A stretch of DNA of 64,000 nucleotides from Carposina sasakii (lineage: Eukaryota; Arthropoda; Insecta; Lepidoptera; Carposinidae), in NCBI GenBank assembly GCA_014607495.2, contig CP053171.1, positions 1,798,001-1,862,000 on the forward strand, in the 5' to 3' direction. The position numbers were made by a program, and so were the translations under genes. Positions 10,802-21,483 of the stretch are shown one piece after another (positions within the stretch are counted from its first letter, which is position 1; each line of letters begins with the position of its first letter). Below the pieces are notes generated by a model. It was given only the letters and a program-made list of their open reading frames with translations. It was not told the DNA's origin and made no database searches.

Positions 10802-11073
10802 CATAGAGGAATAAGATGTCATAGAGTGCTAATGTCATACTAACTGTTTCGATGCACCATTAGACTTTTCGGTGCCTCACAATTCCAGTCCTTGACACTT
10901 AGATTCTATGAGTGTAATGTATAGTAAATTACTACATTACTAATGTGTTGTAACGTATAGTAATGCAATCTAAGTATCAAGGACTGAAATTGTGACGCAC
11001 CGAAAAGTCTAATGGTACATCGAAACTGTTAGTATGACATTAGCACTCTATGTCTACATCTTATTCCTCTATG
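10802..11073. mobile_element. Long-inverted-repeat MITE, copy 1 (272 bp)
   Basis: Ends CATAGAGGAATAAGATG / CATCTTATTCCTCTATG. The arms pair over about 110 bp with few mismatches. Flanked by a perfect 7-bp duplication CTGTAAC (10795-10801 and 11074-11080). Lies inside receptor intron 3. Confidence 0.88.
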
Positions 11074-11388
11074 CTGTAACTAACTAACAACACGTTGGGA
11101 TTATTAAACAAAATAATTCACTTACTTGAAATTGCGTCTCATAACTCATAAGTTTCCAAACTTCCCGTATTATGTAAAATAAATACGAAAACATGTAAAG
11201 AAAAGACAACATAAATTTATCCATATTAGTTCTCTTTTCTATGAACTCAATAAAAAATAATTTAATTTCGTACTAAAATACAATTTCATTATCAATCTCT
11301 AATTCAAATTGATTGGCGATGTCTAAAAAAACAATTTTTCATCCCGTCGCTTTATATGTCGGCACTAAGACGTAAAATCACGTATCAT

Positions 11389-11590
11389 CATTTACAGCCC
11401 TGAGAAGTCCACTGTTGGACATAGGCCTTCCCCAACAACCTTCACTCCGACCGGTCTGAAGCAGCCTGCATCCAACCGACGCCCGCAACCTTGGCCAGGT
11501 CATCCGTCCACCTCGCGGGTGGCCTTCCCACGCTGCGCTTGCCGATACGTGGTATCCACTCTAGAACTTTCCGACTCCATCGGCCATCAG
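11389..11590 (-). mobile_element. RTE-like LINE 3' end
   Basis: Reverse reading gives the conserved R-S-V-G-R-P-P-A-R-W-T-D-D type C-terminus followed by the CCAACAGTGGACTTCTCAGG tail and ATGATGAT end. Shares the block CATTTACAGCCCTGAGAAGT with 14630-14735. Confidence 0.75.
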
Positions 11591-11718
11591 TTCTTCGAAA
11601 ATTCGAAAATTTCGAAAATCACGTATAATCCTTGCCAAACCCTTTGTAATATTATGTAGTAATGCGGTGCGAGGTATTTGCGGGTGTCCCCTATTCTAAA
11701 ATAATCCGAAAAACTCAC

Positions 11719-11886
11719 CTACAACATGAATCCAGTGTCTTTCTGAACGCAGCCCGAAAGTCCCGGTTAAAGTAGGCGTAGATCAGCGGATTTAGCGCAG
11801 AGTTGAAGTAGCCCACCCAGAAGACGGCCGCTACCACCGGCGGCGGGGACGGACATGCGTCGCCGCAAAGTGCTGTTATGATGTAC
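11719..11886 (-). CDS. Octbeta1R: Octbeta1R-like receptor, coding exon 3 (TM7 and helix 8)
   Basis: 168 nt encoding the last base of Trp330 through Cys385 and two bases of Arg386. Acceptor TTATTATGCAG at 11887. TM7 has [12 protein letters not shown], with Asn362-Pro363-x-x-Tyr366 the NPxxY motif, followed by helix 8 ([12 protein letters not shown]) and a Cys-Cys pair (384-385) suited to palmitoylation. The donor AG|GTGAGT at 11719/11718 is a consensus site. It overlaps the in-frame sequence AGG-TGA, so reading on without splicing stops at once (11717-11715). Confidence 0.93.
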
Positions 11887-12425
11887 CTGCATAATAACAC
11901 AACAAGAGTTACATATATACACATGACCGGGATCTCATATGTACGATAGCTAGATCTGCAGTATTGATGGGATTAGTAAAGCGGAGTCTGATGTACAAGG
12001 TAAAAGATCAGTGACAAGTCTAGCTTTTCACCTGAGAAACACCCTTAAGTTTTTTAGTCGACCCTTGATATATGCACGGAAGGAAATGCAGTTGATGTAA
12101 TCTAATTATGTCCCATGCTAAATAATAAATAAATAATAGCATCAGTACAGACACATGAAAAGAGATATTAATGCTCTTTTAATACTTGTAATCTTAACTT
12201 GACTTTATTATTATGTGTACAACTAATGTTGCAAATAAAGAAATTTTGATTTTTGATTTGATTTGATAATGGGAATTGAACCCAAGAAACTACAAATGTT
12301 AGACTGAAAATTATATTGAACATCTAAAACTTGGAAAGAAATATTGATATCCAGCAGAGTTCCCCTGGCCGGTACGGTCTACTATAGTGCAAATGAAAAT
12401 AAAATTAATATTTAAACAAGCTTAC
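11887..12425 (-). other. Receptor intron 2 (539 nt)
   Basis: GT-AG intron. It contains two repeat pieces in plus orientation: a fragment of the 'GACTCTTACGACATGCAC' repeat near 12000-12100, and a LINE 3' tail at about 12112-12265 ending in AATAAAG followed by TTGATTT-type repeats. Confidence 0.8.
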
Positions 12426-12623
12426 CACAAGAAAAATGGCAACCAGCAAGCCAAAAACGCCGACATGATGATGCCCAGGGTCCTGGCCGCTTTCCTCTCC
12501 CTCTTCATCTTGTTGCTGGCCATAGGCTGCATCTGTATGCTCTGCCGCTCCCTAATCACCTCGCCCATGGATATGCCGTTGATCTGCAGATGCTTGTCCA
12601 GAAGTAGTGCTGCTACTTTGCTC
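12426..12623 (-). CDS. Octbeta1R: Octbeta1R-like receptor, coding exon 2 (loop 3 and TM6)
   Basis: 198 nt encoding the end of Arg264 through Leu329 and two bases of Trp330. Acceptor TTCCTCAG at 12624, donor GTG|GTAAGC at 12425. Loop 3 is short for an aminergic receptor (about 55-60 residues) and ends in the basic stretch [13 protein letters not shown] (303-314 region) that contacts the G protein. TM6 has the CWLPFF toggle motif (Cys323, Trp324, Pro326 = 6.50). The forward-strand reading of this interval also gives an 83-codon ORF, but that is only the antisense shadow. Confidence 0.93.
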
Positions 12624-12663
12624 CTGAGGAATAGATAGTTAGATTAATGTACTGAATGTTAGA

Positions 12664-12850
12664 AAAGGGTATGTGGGGTTGGTGAAAAGGGAAGCGTTTT
12701 AAGCCCCACCGGGCCACTAGTCGTTGTTTGGCTCATGTATGTAAGTATTCCAATTTTTGTAAGAAACTTCGATATCGCGTTCTAGGATTATATTGCACTT
12801 TGGTTCTGTCTTACGTCCGATAGGTGGCTCCGCTAACAAGTATGTTGAGC
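12664..12850 (+). repeat. Dispersed repeat family G
   Basis: Second copy of the sequence at 232-385 (GTAAGAAACTTCGATATCGC and CCGATAGGTGGCTCCGCTA). Confidence 0.6.
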
Positions 12851-13255
12851 TATATATTTCAAAGATCACTACGAGGAGTATAGAGGATCTTTTAGAATAT
12901 GACAGATGATCGTCCAGGTGACCTGTATTGTATATTATTTTGTTTATTTGAGCACTTAGGTACTCCAAATGCTTACTTTGGCATTCTGGGTGACAAAGAA
13001 GTAAAAGTAACTGAGTGTGTATAATTTAAAGGCAGTATAAACAGTATAATTTTCATTTAAAAGAACAACCTTGGCTGAGGAAAGTCCTAAAAAGAGAAAA
13101 AGGGTCTGGTGCCTGAGATACAGGATTTCCCTAGTTCGGGTGCCAGTTGCTCAAGAATTGTGTGTCTTGCTTAGCTGATATGCACCCTCAAAATTAATTG
13201 TAAACTCCAATGCATTTGTAGGTTAAGTGTTTATTATTATTACTATCTACACATC

Positions 13256-13535
13256 ACATCAGCCTATGACAATCCACTGCTGGACGTTGCCTTCGGGGGG
13301 TTTGTCCTATAGTTACCACGCTGGGTAGGCTGGTTAGTGATCGTAGTGTAATTTTCAGACTATGCTGTCAACACGGGAGGCGCTGCTGCCCATCTCCGGG
13401 AAACTTTTATTGCTTCTTACGATACCCATGGCCAGACATCATCATCATCAGCCTATTGCAGTCCACTGCTGGACGTAGGCCTCCCCCCAGGGCACGCCAC
13501 TAGACTGCCGTGGGGGATATTTGCCCATAGTCAAC
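13256..13535 (-). mobile_element. Two partial LINE 3' tails in tandem
   Basis: CAATCCACTGCTGGACG at about 13268 and CAGTCCACTGCTGGACGTAG at about 13460 mark two minus-strand tails. The first extends to GATACCCATGGCCAGACATC before the second begins with CATCATCATCAGCC. Confidence 0.7.
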
Positions 13536-13619
13536 TTATTATTGGCATAATAACTTATAGGTAGCATAAAGTATCCGTATGTTCCAATTGTAATAATATT
13601 ATCAGTCAGTGCTTAATGT

Positions 13620-13835
13620 AATATTAGGCATACCTATCTTCATACTTCACATTCTGTTTTTCTATTAGTTTTAATGCTTTATAGTCGCTAGTTAAGTCCC
13701 CCTGAGATTTTCTATGCTTTGTTATGCATTTTTCTGGTCGCCTCTGTTGATCCTGGCTCACAGGAGTCGCAGAGGCGGGAATGAGCGGTGGGCCAATCCC
13801 AGTAGCCCTATCTACCAAAAAGTAGTGATTATCTT
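13620..13835 (-). repeat. Dispersed repeat family H
   Basis: Related to 44330-44820 and 52800-52960 (GGATCAACAGAGGCGA, AAAAATGCA.A, AATAGAAAAACAGAATGTG). The 64-codon ORF is incidental. Confidence 0.6.
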
Positions 13836-14080
13836 TCTAGACCGTGTCCGTAAATAATATATAACCTTTAATGAAAAAAATATCTAAATTAACTCGGTAG
13901 TTTTCGAGAAAACATTAAAATAAACTTCAATCTTTAAATACAAAAAAAAACATGATATAGTTGGCGCGGCGCGCATTAAATACGCCGGTAGAGAAAAACG
14001 ACGTGTGTATGTGTGTGTGTAACCTCCATGATCTATACCTGTTGTAGTGCTAATGTAGACGTGGCAGTGCGCAAATTTAA

Positions 14081-14272
14081 AGCAGAGGTTTGCAAACTTA
14101 TTTCGTCAAACGCCCACTTTGAAAATCAGTAGCGCCCCCCATTTAAATTTTACCTTAAAAATTTTAATAGCATATTAGTTGCGCAATTTTTTTATAGGGC
14201 CTTAACTTGCCCCTCTCTAGGCTTCCAACGCCCACTAGGGGGCGTTATCGCCCACTTTGGGAAAGACTGATT
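14081..14272. mobile_element. hAT-like MITE
   Basis: CAGAGGTTTGCAAACTT at the left and ACTTTGGGAAAGACTG at the right form imperfect inverted ends of the CAGnGGTTnnCAAACTT type. The interior repeats CGCCCACT. The flanks do not give a convincing 8-bp duplication. Confidence 0.6.
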
Positions 14273-14629
14273 TCTGACTGACGACTTACAGCATAATAAA
14301 TATTTCCAAAGTACTGAAATTCCAAACTCTAAAGCAATATTACCAAGGAATTAACGAAATAAACGTGATCATGAAAAATAGCGAAATTTAATAAAACACG
14401 TTCCGGCGTTAGCTTTTAAAATGTTGCAAAACGGATTTATTTTCATCAAAATGTTTAAATGGATATAAATTCATTTTACTTTGCACAAAATATTAATAAA
14501 ACTGGCTGCGGTGAAGATATTGAAATTCATGACAACTCTCCCAGAGTAGATCAACTCCTTTGGTTATTTTTCAGAAATGAAACATCCCTGTGCTGATGCG
14601 GGGTTTCACTAGTATTATCATCATCATTT

Positions 14630-14735
14630 ACAGCCCTGAGAAGTCCACTGTTGGACATAGGCCTCCCCCAACAACCTTCACTCCGACCGGTCGGTAGCAG
14701 CCTGCATCCAACCGACGCTCGCGATCTTGGCCTGT
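14630..14735 (-). mobile_element. RTE-like LINE 3' tail
   Basis: Same block as 11389-11590 (GTCCACTGTTGGACATAGGC, CCTTCACTCCGACCGGTC), truncated. Followed from about 14767 by a minus-strand copy of the ATCTTCTTCCGTGCAT repeat. Confidence 0.65.
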
Positions 14736-15004
14736 ACCTATATTTGTACTAACTACATCAACTGCATCTTCTTCCGTGCATATCGTAAGAGTCGACTAAG
14801 GAACTCAGAGCCGTTCTCTCATTCCTCAGTGGCAAGCTAGGGAGTTGTTAGTGATCTTAATCATCTGACTCCGGCGTAGCTGTGGTATCTCCTTCATGAT
14901 GTATGTATCTATTTCAAAACACATATAGTGCCAAAACTCAGATAGCCTATCAGAGGAATAATGTTGATGCTGTCTCTATTATGATCAAGTTTTAGAGAGA
15001 GATC

Positions 15005-15290
15005 ACTTCTATGCTGTTTTGGGAGTTAAAAAAAAACGTATAATACTACAGCCGCTTCTCTTCCCGGGCATACTGTACAAGTCAGTAGAGGGACAAGAGG
15101 GTCTTGGTGTTTTGTAGGCGATGGGCTGACCACCTGTTACTACTAACCGAACTTGTACTGGTCGGAATAGGTACCATGTGATTCTGTGATTCGGCCCTTA
15201 ATGATTTAAATGTAAACATTGTATCGAGTGTGAAAAGTACACTGTATGCCGTTGTTTCCACCCTACCCATACATACATGATTTGCCAGTT
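15005..15290 (+). repeat. Dispersed repeat family D
   Basis: Contains GTCAGTAGAGGGACAAGAGG and GGTGTTTTGTAGGCGATGGG. Also at 17066-17325, 27507-27790 and 44456-44695 (minus), with partial copies at 33486-33580 and 34335-34425. Confidence 0.7.
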
Positions 15291-15724
15291 TAATGAGATA
15301 AAATCTCTTACAGCCTCATTCGTACAGCTTTATATCTCATCGTCAAAAAGCTCCTAAATGCAAAGAGATGAAAGGAACTCTTTTATCTTTCACTTATGTG
15401 AAATAGTGCAGGTCTTCCTTTTAAATGAAAGAAAGATTACAAAATGACCTGTGACATCAAAAGACTTGAAAAATTAAATACGTCTGTGCTGCATTTTTAT
15501 AAAAAGAAAATTTAATATAAGGAGAAGCCTCCGGAAAGTTTTTAATTAGAAATGATAGAGCTAATTAGGGGTTAATATGATGATATTATACCTATACATT
15601 ACAGGTAGTGGACGCTCAGTTATCTTAACTCGATTAAAGCCCAATTTATTCACGCATTGCATCTATTTGTATTTAGTTGCCGCGGATAAAGTCGCGGCAG
15701 TCCACCAGTTAAAAAATTCTATTT

Positions 15725-16300
15725 TATGCTCTTCTTTCTTTCTTTCTTTATTGCACACACACAAAAAGAAATATGGCATACAACATTAAAGAAGAGATGC
15801 ATGTACAATGGCAAGCTTATCTCTACCAGAGATCTCTTCCAGCAAGCCAAGCAAGTAAAGAGAAATTGTTAACAACAGGGTAACATGTGCAATTAAACAA
15901 ATTCTAAAACTACAAAACTACATTAAGAAAAAAAAGGAGAAAAAACAAATGACAGCATATTCATATAATGGACAGGTAGTGATCCTTCAGCTTTTCCCTA
16001 AATGTGCCAACAGTGTGACAATCTCTAACCGTGTGGGGTAATTCATTCCAGAGCTTAACCGCCCGAACCGAGAAAGAATACCCAAAAGCCCCAGAATTAA
16101 ATCGGGGAGTTTGTAGCAGTGATGCCGTATTGGATCGGAGAGGCCGATCTCTTGAAAAGAGATATTTAAAGCGCTCACTGAGATATAACGGAGAAAGACG
16201 ATAATTTAAAATTTTAAAAAGGAGTGTTAATAGATGAGTATTCCGGCGAAAACGAATCTTTAGCCAAATAAATATTTTAAAAATATGCATAGACTTATTT
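15725..16300 (-). mobile_element. Jockey/CR1-like LINE: reverse-transcriptase C-terminus and 3'UTR
   Basis: The 109-codon minus ORF (16290-15961) ends with SFSVRAVKLWNELPHTVRDC and a FREKLKDHYL segment, the usual C-terminal signature of jockey/CR1-like polyproteins. Downstream (toward 15725) is its 3'UTR with TGTACAATGGCAAGCTTATC, a tail also found at 40258-40372. 5' truncated; dead copy. Confidence 0.75.
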
Positions 16301-16663
16301 CAGTATTTAGACATTGAACGAGTACCAAAACTCCCTTGCTCAAGTAGCGTATACTGGATAAATGAAACACAATATAAAGTACAAGAAGATAGTATATTGT
16401 CAAACCAATAATAACAACTTACGTTATTACTAAATAATCTTGATAGCGCGTTCCAGAAATCAACGACAGTCTGAACTAACGTCATCTATATCACGAGTTC
16501 CGAACGAATTCTAATGCGTATGAACAGACATTAAAAATATTAATGTCTAACTACTGAAATTACTGGGGGAGGTCTACGTTCAGCAGTGGACTGTAATAGG
16601 CTGACGACGACAACGACTGAAATTAGTAAGTAATAAAATCGTTCAGTGCTTTGACTAAGTATA

Positions 16664-17050
16664 CAGGGTGTAAAAAGACAACGTTATTTTTTAAAAACCT
16701 CGTATTCTTTGTAAGGTTACGATAATTTTTTGTTCTATGGAAGCAACCCTGGGAAACAACAAAAAAAACTATGAAAAAAAGTCATTTCATTGCAAGCAAT
16801 GTATTCGTTTGATGCGCAAAGTACAACAAATGTACCTACAAACTAACATTTTGACATGTATCTCTAAGAAAAATGTGTGTGAACCGATTCCAGATGGATT
16901 TATGTAAAAAATGCTAATATTAATGTTACTTTGGACCTCAATATCTTGGAAACCCGTGGTTTCCCAGGGGTGCTTTCATAAAAAAAAATGATTGTGACGT
17001 TACAAAGAATACGAGGTATTAAAGAAACAACGTTGTCTTTTTACACCCAG
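16664..17050 (+). mobile_element. Family B MITE, copy 1 (387 bp)
   Basis: Ends CAGGGTGTAAAAAGACAACG and CGTTGTCTTTTTACACCCAG are inverted. The match extends through CCTCGTATTCTTTGTAA / TTACAAAGAATACGAGG. TA flanks on both sides. Second copy at 46313-46703. Confidence 0.85.
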
Positions 17051-17065
17051 TATTATACTTATTCT

Positions 17066-17325
17066 TCTATGCTGCTCTGCGAGTGAAAAGAAAAACGTAT
17101 AATACAGCTGCTTCTCTTACCGGGCATACTGTGCAAGTCAGTAGAGGGACAAGAGGGTCTTGGTGTTTTGTAGGCGATGGGCTGACCACCTGTCACTAAT
17201 AACCGAACTTGTACAGCTCAACTATACCCTCAAAATTGGTCAGAAGTGGCACCGTGTGGTTCTATCGACCCTTGGTGTTCTGCCTACCCCATAAGGTGAT
17301 AAAGGCGTCATTGTATGTATGTAGT
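17066..17325 (+). repeat. Dispersed repeat family D
   Basis: Complete copy, ending ACCCCATAAGGTGATAAAGG. Abuts family B MITE and is followed by a fragment of the GGCCGGCCGCCTGCCTGACG LINE tail (17340-17400). Confidence 0.7.
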
Positions 17326-17454
17326 CAAAACACTGAACGATTTTAACATTTGTTTTTACGGCCGGCCGCCTGCCTGACGCCAACCCTTCCCGGGTATAGC
17401 TATGTGACAATTTTTTGAAAAATTCGTCCATGAAATAAATTCAGTGGCCCGTGA

Positions 17455-17515
17455 CTAGTATCGAACTGCCTCCCGACTGAAAGGCGCACGTCTTAACCAT
17501 TGGGCTATCACCGCT
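17455..17515 (-). mobile_element. tRNA-derived SINE head
   Basis: In reverse: GATAGCCCAATGGTTAAGAC (box A-like) and GGCAGTTCGATACTAG (box B-like). The same head is at 24430-24490 (plus) and, with a deletion, at 28646-28690. Confidence 0.6.
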
Positions 17516-17624
17516 ATAACAGCAAGCCTAGCATGACCTGTGAAACACGATATGATAAACCGATTTATCGACATTTAGCCTGTCAAAATACGATAAATTT
17601 AGCCGCCATGTTGAGTTTTGTATA

Positions 17625-18009
17625 CAGAATGAGTTAATTTTTGGTCGTCAACGTTCCCGAAAACTACGCAATCTCCTCATCATCACGATCATGTTTCTCT
17701 ATGGAAGCATAACTGGGAAGTGTCTGGTTTCCAAAATATTAGGGTCCAAAGTTGAGTAAATAGACTGCGTTTTTCTGTATAAATGCACATTGACGCGTGT
17801 AGCAAGATTTTTTCACGAGAAATTATTAATATCTGTCTATGAAAAAACTAGCATAAACACTATAAATTTCGCCCGATCAAGTAATTAATAAAAAAAAATT
17901 ATTAAAAAAATTACATCGTTTCCCAGCATTTTTTTTTGGCATAATCTTACTTTATTTGATGTATAGAGTACGTACCCTTTGTTAAGGGTGGCAACGAAAA
18001 AACACCCTG
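17625..18009 (+). mobile_element. Family A MITE, copy 1
   Basis: Left end slightly decayed (CAGAATGAGTTAATTTTTGG), right end CAACGAAAAAACACCCTG. It interrupts a dispersed repeat whose uninterrupted copies at 21270-21405 and 59515-59650 show that only a TA was duplicated on insertion. Confidence 0.85.
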
Positions 18010-18544
18010 TATATACGATATCCACGATGCGTGGTCATGTTAGGGGGTCTGGTAGTTTATCGCCTGAGATAATTCTCGAGTTCCTTAGTCGACTCTTACG
18101 ACATGCATAGAAGGAGATGTACGAGTAGCTGATGTGTCTAATGAAGCCCCGCATCAGCACGGGAAATCCTAATAATAGACAGTTCAATTCTCCGTTACCT
18201 AGGGGAAATCGGCGCGAGATGGAAAAATTTGCATTTTTAATAAACTTTGGGCCTTACAGCATTATTTATTACCCATTCAAAGTGGAACCACCTTAATTAG
18301 ATGGTGAATATTTATAAGTAAACACGGGAATCGTGGAATAGACGAAAAACAATTTAACATAAACTAACAAAGACTTACAAAAATCGAAATTACCTGAATT
18401 GGCGGATAGACTTTATTTTATAAAAGTTTAAAGTTTCTTCGTGTATGCCCTCAAGATATGTAATAACCATGTCCGACTATGAAACTTTGGCATGTCAGAG
18501 ATAGATAAAAGGTACCTATGATAACTCAAATTTATTATGGCCTA

Positions 18545-18740
18545 TTAAGCTTCGCCGTCAGCCTATTGCAGTCCACCGCTGGACCTACGCCTCCCACAGT
18601 GTACGCCATCTCTCGATCTCCCGTTTTTGCCATCCAGTCGCTACCAGCCGTCCTCTCTAAGTCATCGGTCCATCTGGCCGGAGGGCGCCCAACGCTACAC
18701 TTGCCGAGGCGCGGTCTCCAGGTATTAAGATTAGATTTCA
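18545..18740 (-). mobile_element. LINE reverse-transcriptase C-terminus
   Basis: The minus ORF reads RPRLGKCSVGRPPARWTDDL, the end of an RTE-like polyprotein, then the CAGCGGTGGACTGCAATAGG tail. Very similar to 40800-40975. Confidence 0.75.
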
Positions 18741-19229
18741 TACATAGGTAAATATAAACACAGCTGTGTTCTCAACTGGGGTAGCCAGAACAGCAAGATC
18801 ATAAACGATATCACAGCCACGTTTACCATAGAGGAGACAGATGTCAAATGCTTGGACCTAAATGACTGCGGGATCAACACACAGCCTAAACCGTTGATCT
18901 AAGAGATCTGAAACTTAGGCCTGTGTTCATCAACCATCGATTAATGTAATCGCTCGGTTAGCAGATTTCAAAGGTGTTTTATGACAACTAATGTATAAGT
19001 TTATTAACATTAAACACATGTAAAATTATTGACAAATAATAAATATTTATTTACAACATTATTCATTCTATTCTATGAAAAAGCGGCATAAACCACCCTT
19101 TCAAAAACGTGAATCGGACATTTTGCTTAATCGAACGTTGATGAACATGGGCCTTAGAGGATGTTTTCTTGACAATCCATTTCGGGACCACAGCCATATT
19201 GTACGAGTATATGCACCTATATGTAGATA

Positions 19230-19495
19230 AGCCGCGTGGTGCCGGCAGGGTAGAATTTGTACCACCCCATGCCTGCCCGTGGGTATCGTACAAAGCAATT
19301 AAGGATTTTCTGGAGGAGCGCCACCCGTGCTGACAACATAGTCCAAAAATCAGACTGCGGCCATCAACCCTTACCTACAAATCCTGCCCAGCGTGGTGAC
19401 TATGGGCAAAAACCCCCTATGGCAGTAGCCTTGTGGCGTGCCCTGGGGGAGGCCTACGTCCGGCGGTGGACTGCAATAGGCTGATGACGATATTT
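19230..19495 (+). mobile_element. LINE 3' tail
   Basis: From GCCGCGTGGTGCCGGCAGGG through CGTGGTGACTATGGGCAAAA to GGACTGCAATAGGCTGATGA. Best preserved copy of this tail in the window; ORFs on both strands across it are artefacts. Confidence 0.78.
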
Positions 19496-20495
19496 GATAG
19501 ACTAGGGTAACAAGGAAGTATTAACGCATCAGGAAATAATACTCTAGGTCAGATTCATGGTCACCGTTATAAGAAGCTTTACTTAGCAAAGGTCACAATA
19601 ATGGTTATTTTGACATCATAATATTCGCTCTAATGGCGAAATGCTATTAGGTTAGTGAATAAATTCAGGGGCAATAGGGTTACATTTCTGTGGGAGTATT
19701 ACTTTCAAAAATAAGGTTAGAGGTCACATAGAAATAAGTATCCTTTGAGGTTTGCAGACCTATCCCTTACTTCATTCATCGTTAACTCAAAGTTAAATAC
19801 CGCAAAATATGTAGTTTATTTAATCTGATTTACGATAGTTATCATCTGTGCGATAGGCATACGTTAAAAAAGTTCGACTCGGACTCGCGCATTCTTTACT
19901 ATTTATCTCAAATAAAAAACAGGAAAATACACGTTTATTGATTTGTTGTATTATTTATTGTAGGGACCTTTTGCTGTCATAGCGGCAACAGAAATACTAT
20001 AACTGTAAAAAACTTATATCTAGCTATCACGGTTCATATACAGCCTTGTAACAGATGGATAGACAGTGTCGGGGAGAGGAGTTTCAGTAAGAGAGGTTGA
20101 TGTTTTTACCCTACAAGTACGGAACCCTAAAAACTTTAGGCAAAAAAGACTTTTCATGATTGAAAAATAATTAATATAAAAACAATGTACATAATCCTTT
20201 ATTAACAATATTTCACAATATGCACTTACAATAAAAAAAATCAAAACCAGTACAGGACAACTTTTCTAAATAATAATTTTAATAGTTTCAATTATTGAGA
20301 GCCCCGCGGCGCCACTGTCTATCGATTAGACAGTTCAATAATGCTTTGCATTCGACTGACTGCACTGCAAAGCCGCCCAAAATGTCCTGAAATCCCTGAG
20401 CAGCATATAATATCTTGTCATCTCATATCAAAGTAATAAGTTACTGGTACATTAAATCTAAAAAAAAAACAAAAGTTAATTATCATTATTTAAAT

Positions 20496-20546
20496 CTGAT
20501 CCGAGGGTCAGTGGAGGGTGTAGGGCCCGGTGGTGGGCGAACCCTT
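20496..20546 (+). repeat. Fragment of the 208-bp insert family
   Basis: GATCCGAGGGTCAGTGGAGG and GGGCCCGGTGGTGGGCG match the right part of 9900-10107. Confidence 0.6.
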
Positions 20547-20751
20547 ATTGAAAAACAAATTAGGCAAAAAATTACAAATAAAATTTAAAAACAAATCTAC
20601 AGTACGTGTATTTGTGATTATGCAAAACAAAAAGCCTATGTAAGCTGAATTAATTTTAAAATTTGTTGTTTATTGTATTTCCACTGCGATATAGTTTGAT
20701 AAAATACCAATATCTCTTTCTACGTATTTACAGTTTAAAACAAGAACTCCT

Positions 20752-20968
20752 TACTAATGTTATAAATGCGAAAGTAACTCTGCCTGTCTGTCCGGCTTTC
20801 ACGCTAAAACTACTGAACCGATTCAAATGAAATTTGGCACAGAGTTAGTTTAGGGTCTGAGGACAGACATAGGCTACTTTTTATCCCGGAAAAATATTTG
20901 TATCCCGGATGGCGACATTTTGTTTATTAAAATCCACGCGGGTAGATTCGCGGGTGTCCAATATTAGT
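20752..20968 (-). mobile_element. RTE-like LINE 3' tail, second subfamily
   Basis: ATGTTATAAATGCGAAAGTA, ACTGAACCGATTCAAATGAA, AGGCTACTTTTTATCCCGGA and CGCGGGTAGATTCGCGGG, the reverse of a lepidopteran RTE end. Confidence 0.75.
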
Positions 20969-21064
20969 ACCTTATAAGTTTGGCCAATGTTTAAATACAG
21001 ATCGACCAGAGTACCTACCTATTTGGCATTAAAAAACAAAACTTTTTCACCTCAATATTACTAA

Positions 21065-21203
21065 TCATGACTTGTTCTCAAACTGGGGTTTTAGGTAGAA
21101 ATATAGTAACACAAGGATTACTATAACTGCTATACAGACTGCTAAATTTATCAGCCTGCAAAGGCAGTCTAGGATGCAGTCCATACAATCCAAACATATG
21201 TTA
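21065..21203 (-). CDS. Possible terminal exon: Cys-rich single-pass membrane peptide
   Basis: On the minus strand a strong acceptor (TTGCTTTTGTTTTTCAG, ending 21204) precedes 45 codons to TGA at 21067-21065. The peptide has CLDCMDCILDCLC at residues 3-15, then a hydrophobic span of about 20 residues (LAVCIAVIVILVLLYFYL) and a short polar end (KPQFENKS). A Cys cluster next to a membrane segment suits a palmitoylated tail-anchored protein. No upstream exon was found; the DNA before the acceptor is repeat. It may be the last exon of a small gene nested in receptor intron 1, or chance. Function unknown. Confidence 0.3.
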
Positions 21204-21483
21204 CTGAAAAACAAAAGCAAATAGCCAATAAGATTAATTCCCATTCGGAGCTTCACTAGTACATCAGCACAAGTAGCATGACCTGCGAAACACAATATGA
21301 TAAACTGATTTATCGACATTTAGCCTGTCAAAATACGACAAATTTAGACACCATGTTGAATTTTGTATAGAGACGATACGATATCCACGATGCGTGTTTA
21401 TGCTAGGGGGGAAGCTGCATGTCCTTCCGTGCATGTCGTTAGAGATGACTAAGGAGCTCAGGGCTGTTCTCTAAGGCTATGAG

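Larger units (their letters stand above)
9643..11718 (-). other. Receptor intron 3 (2076 nt), with nested MITEs
   Basis: GTGAGT donor and TTCTCTTCTCACCCAG acceptor. Inside lie a degraded family C MITE interrupted by a 208-bp insert (9787-10208), a 272-bp long-inverted-repeat element (10802-11073) and a LINE tail (11389-11590). A pre-mRNA of this gene would therefore contain a long hairpin. Confidence 0.85.

Noticed and set aside
12387..12638. 83-codon plus ORF
   Set aside because: Antisense of receptor exon 2.
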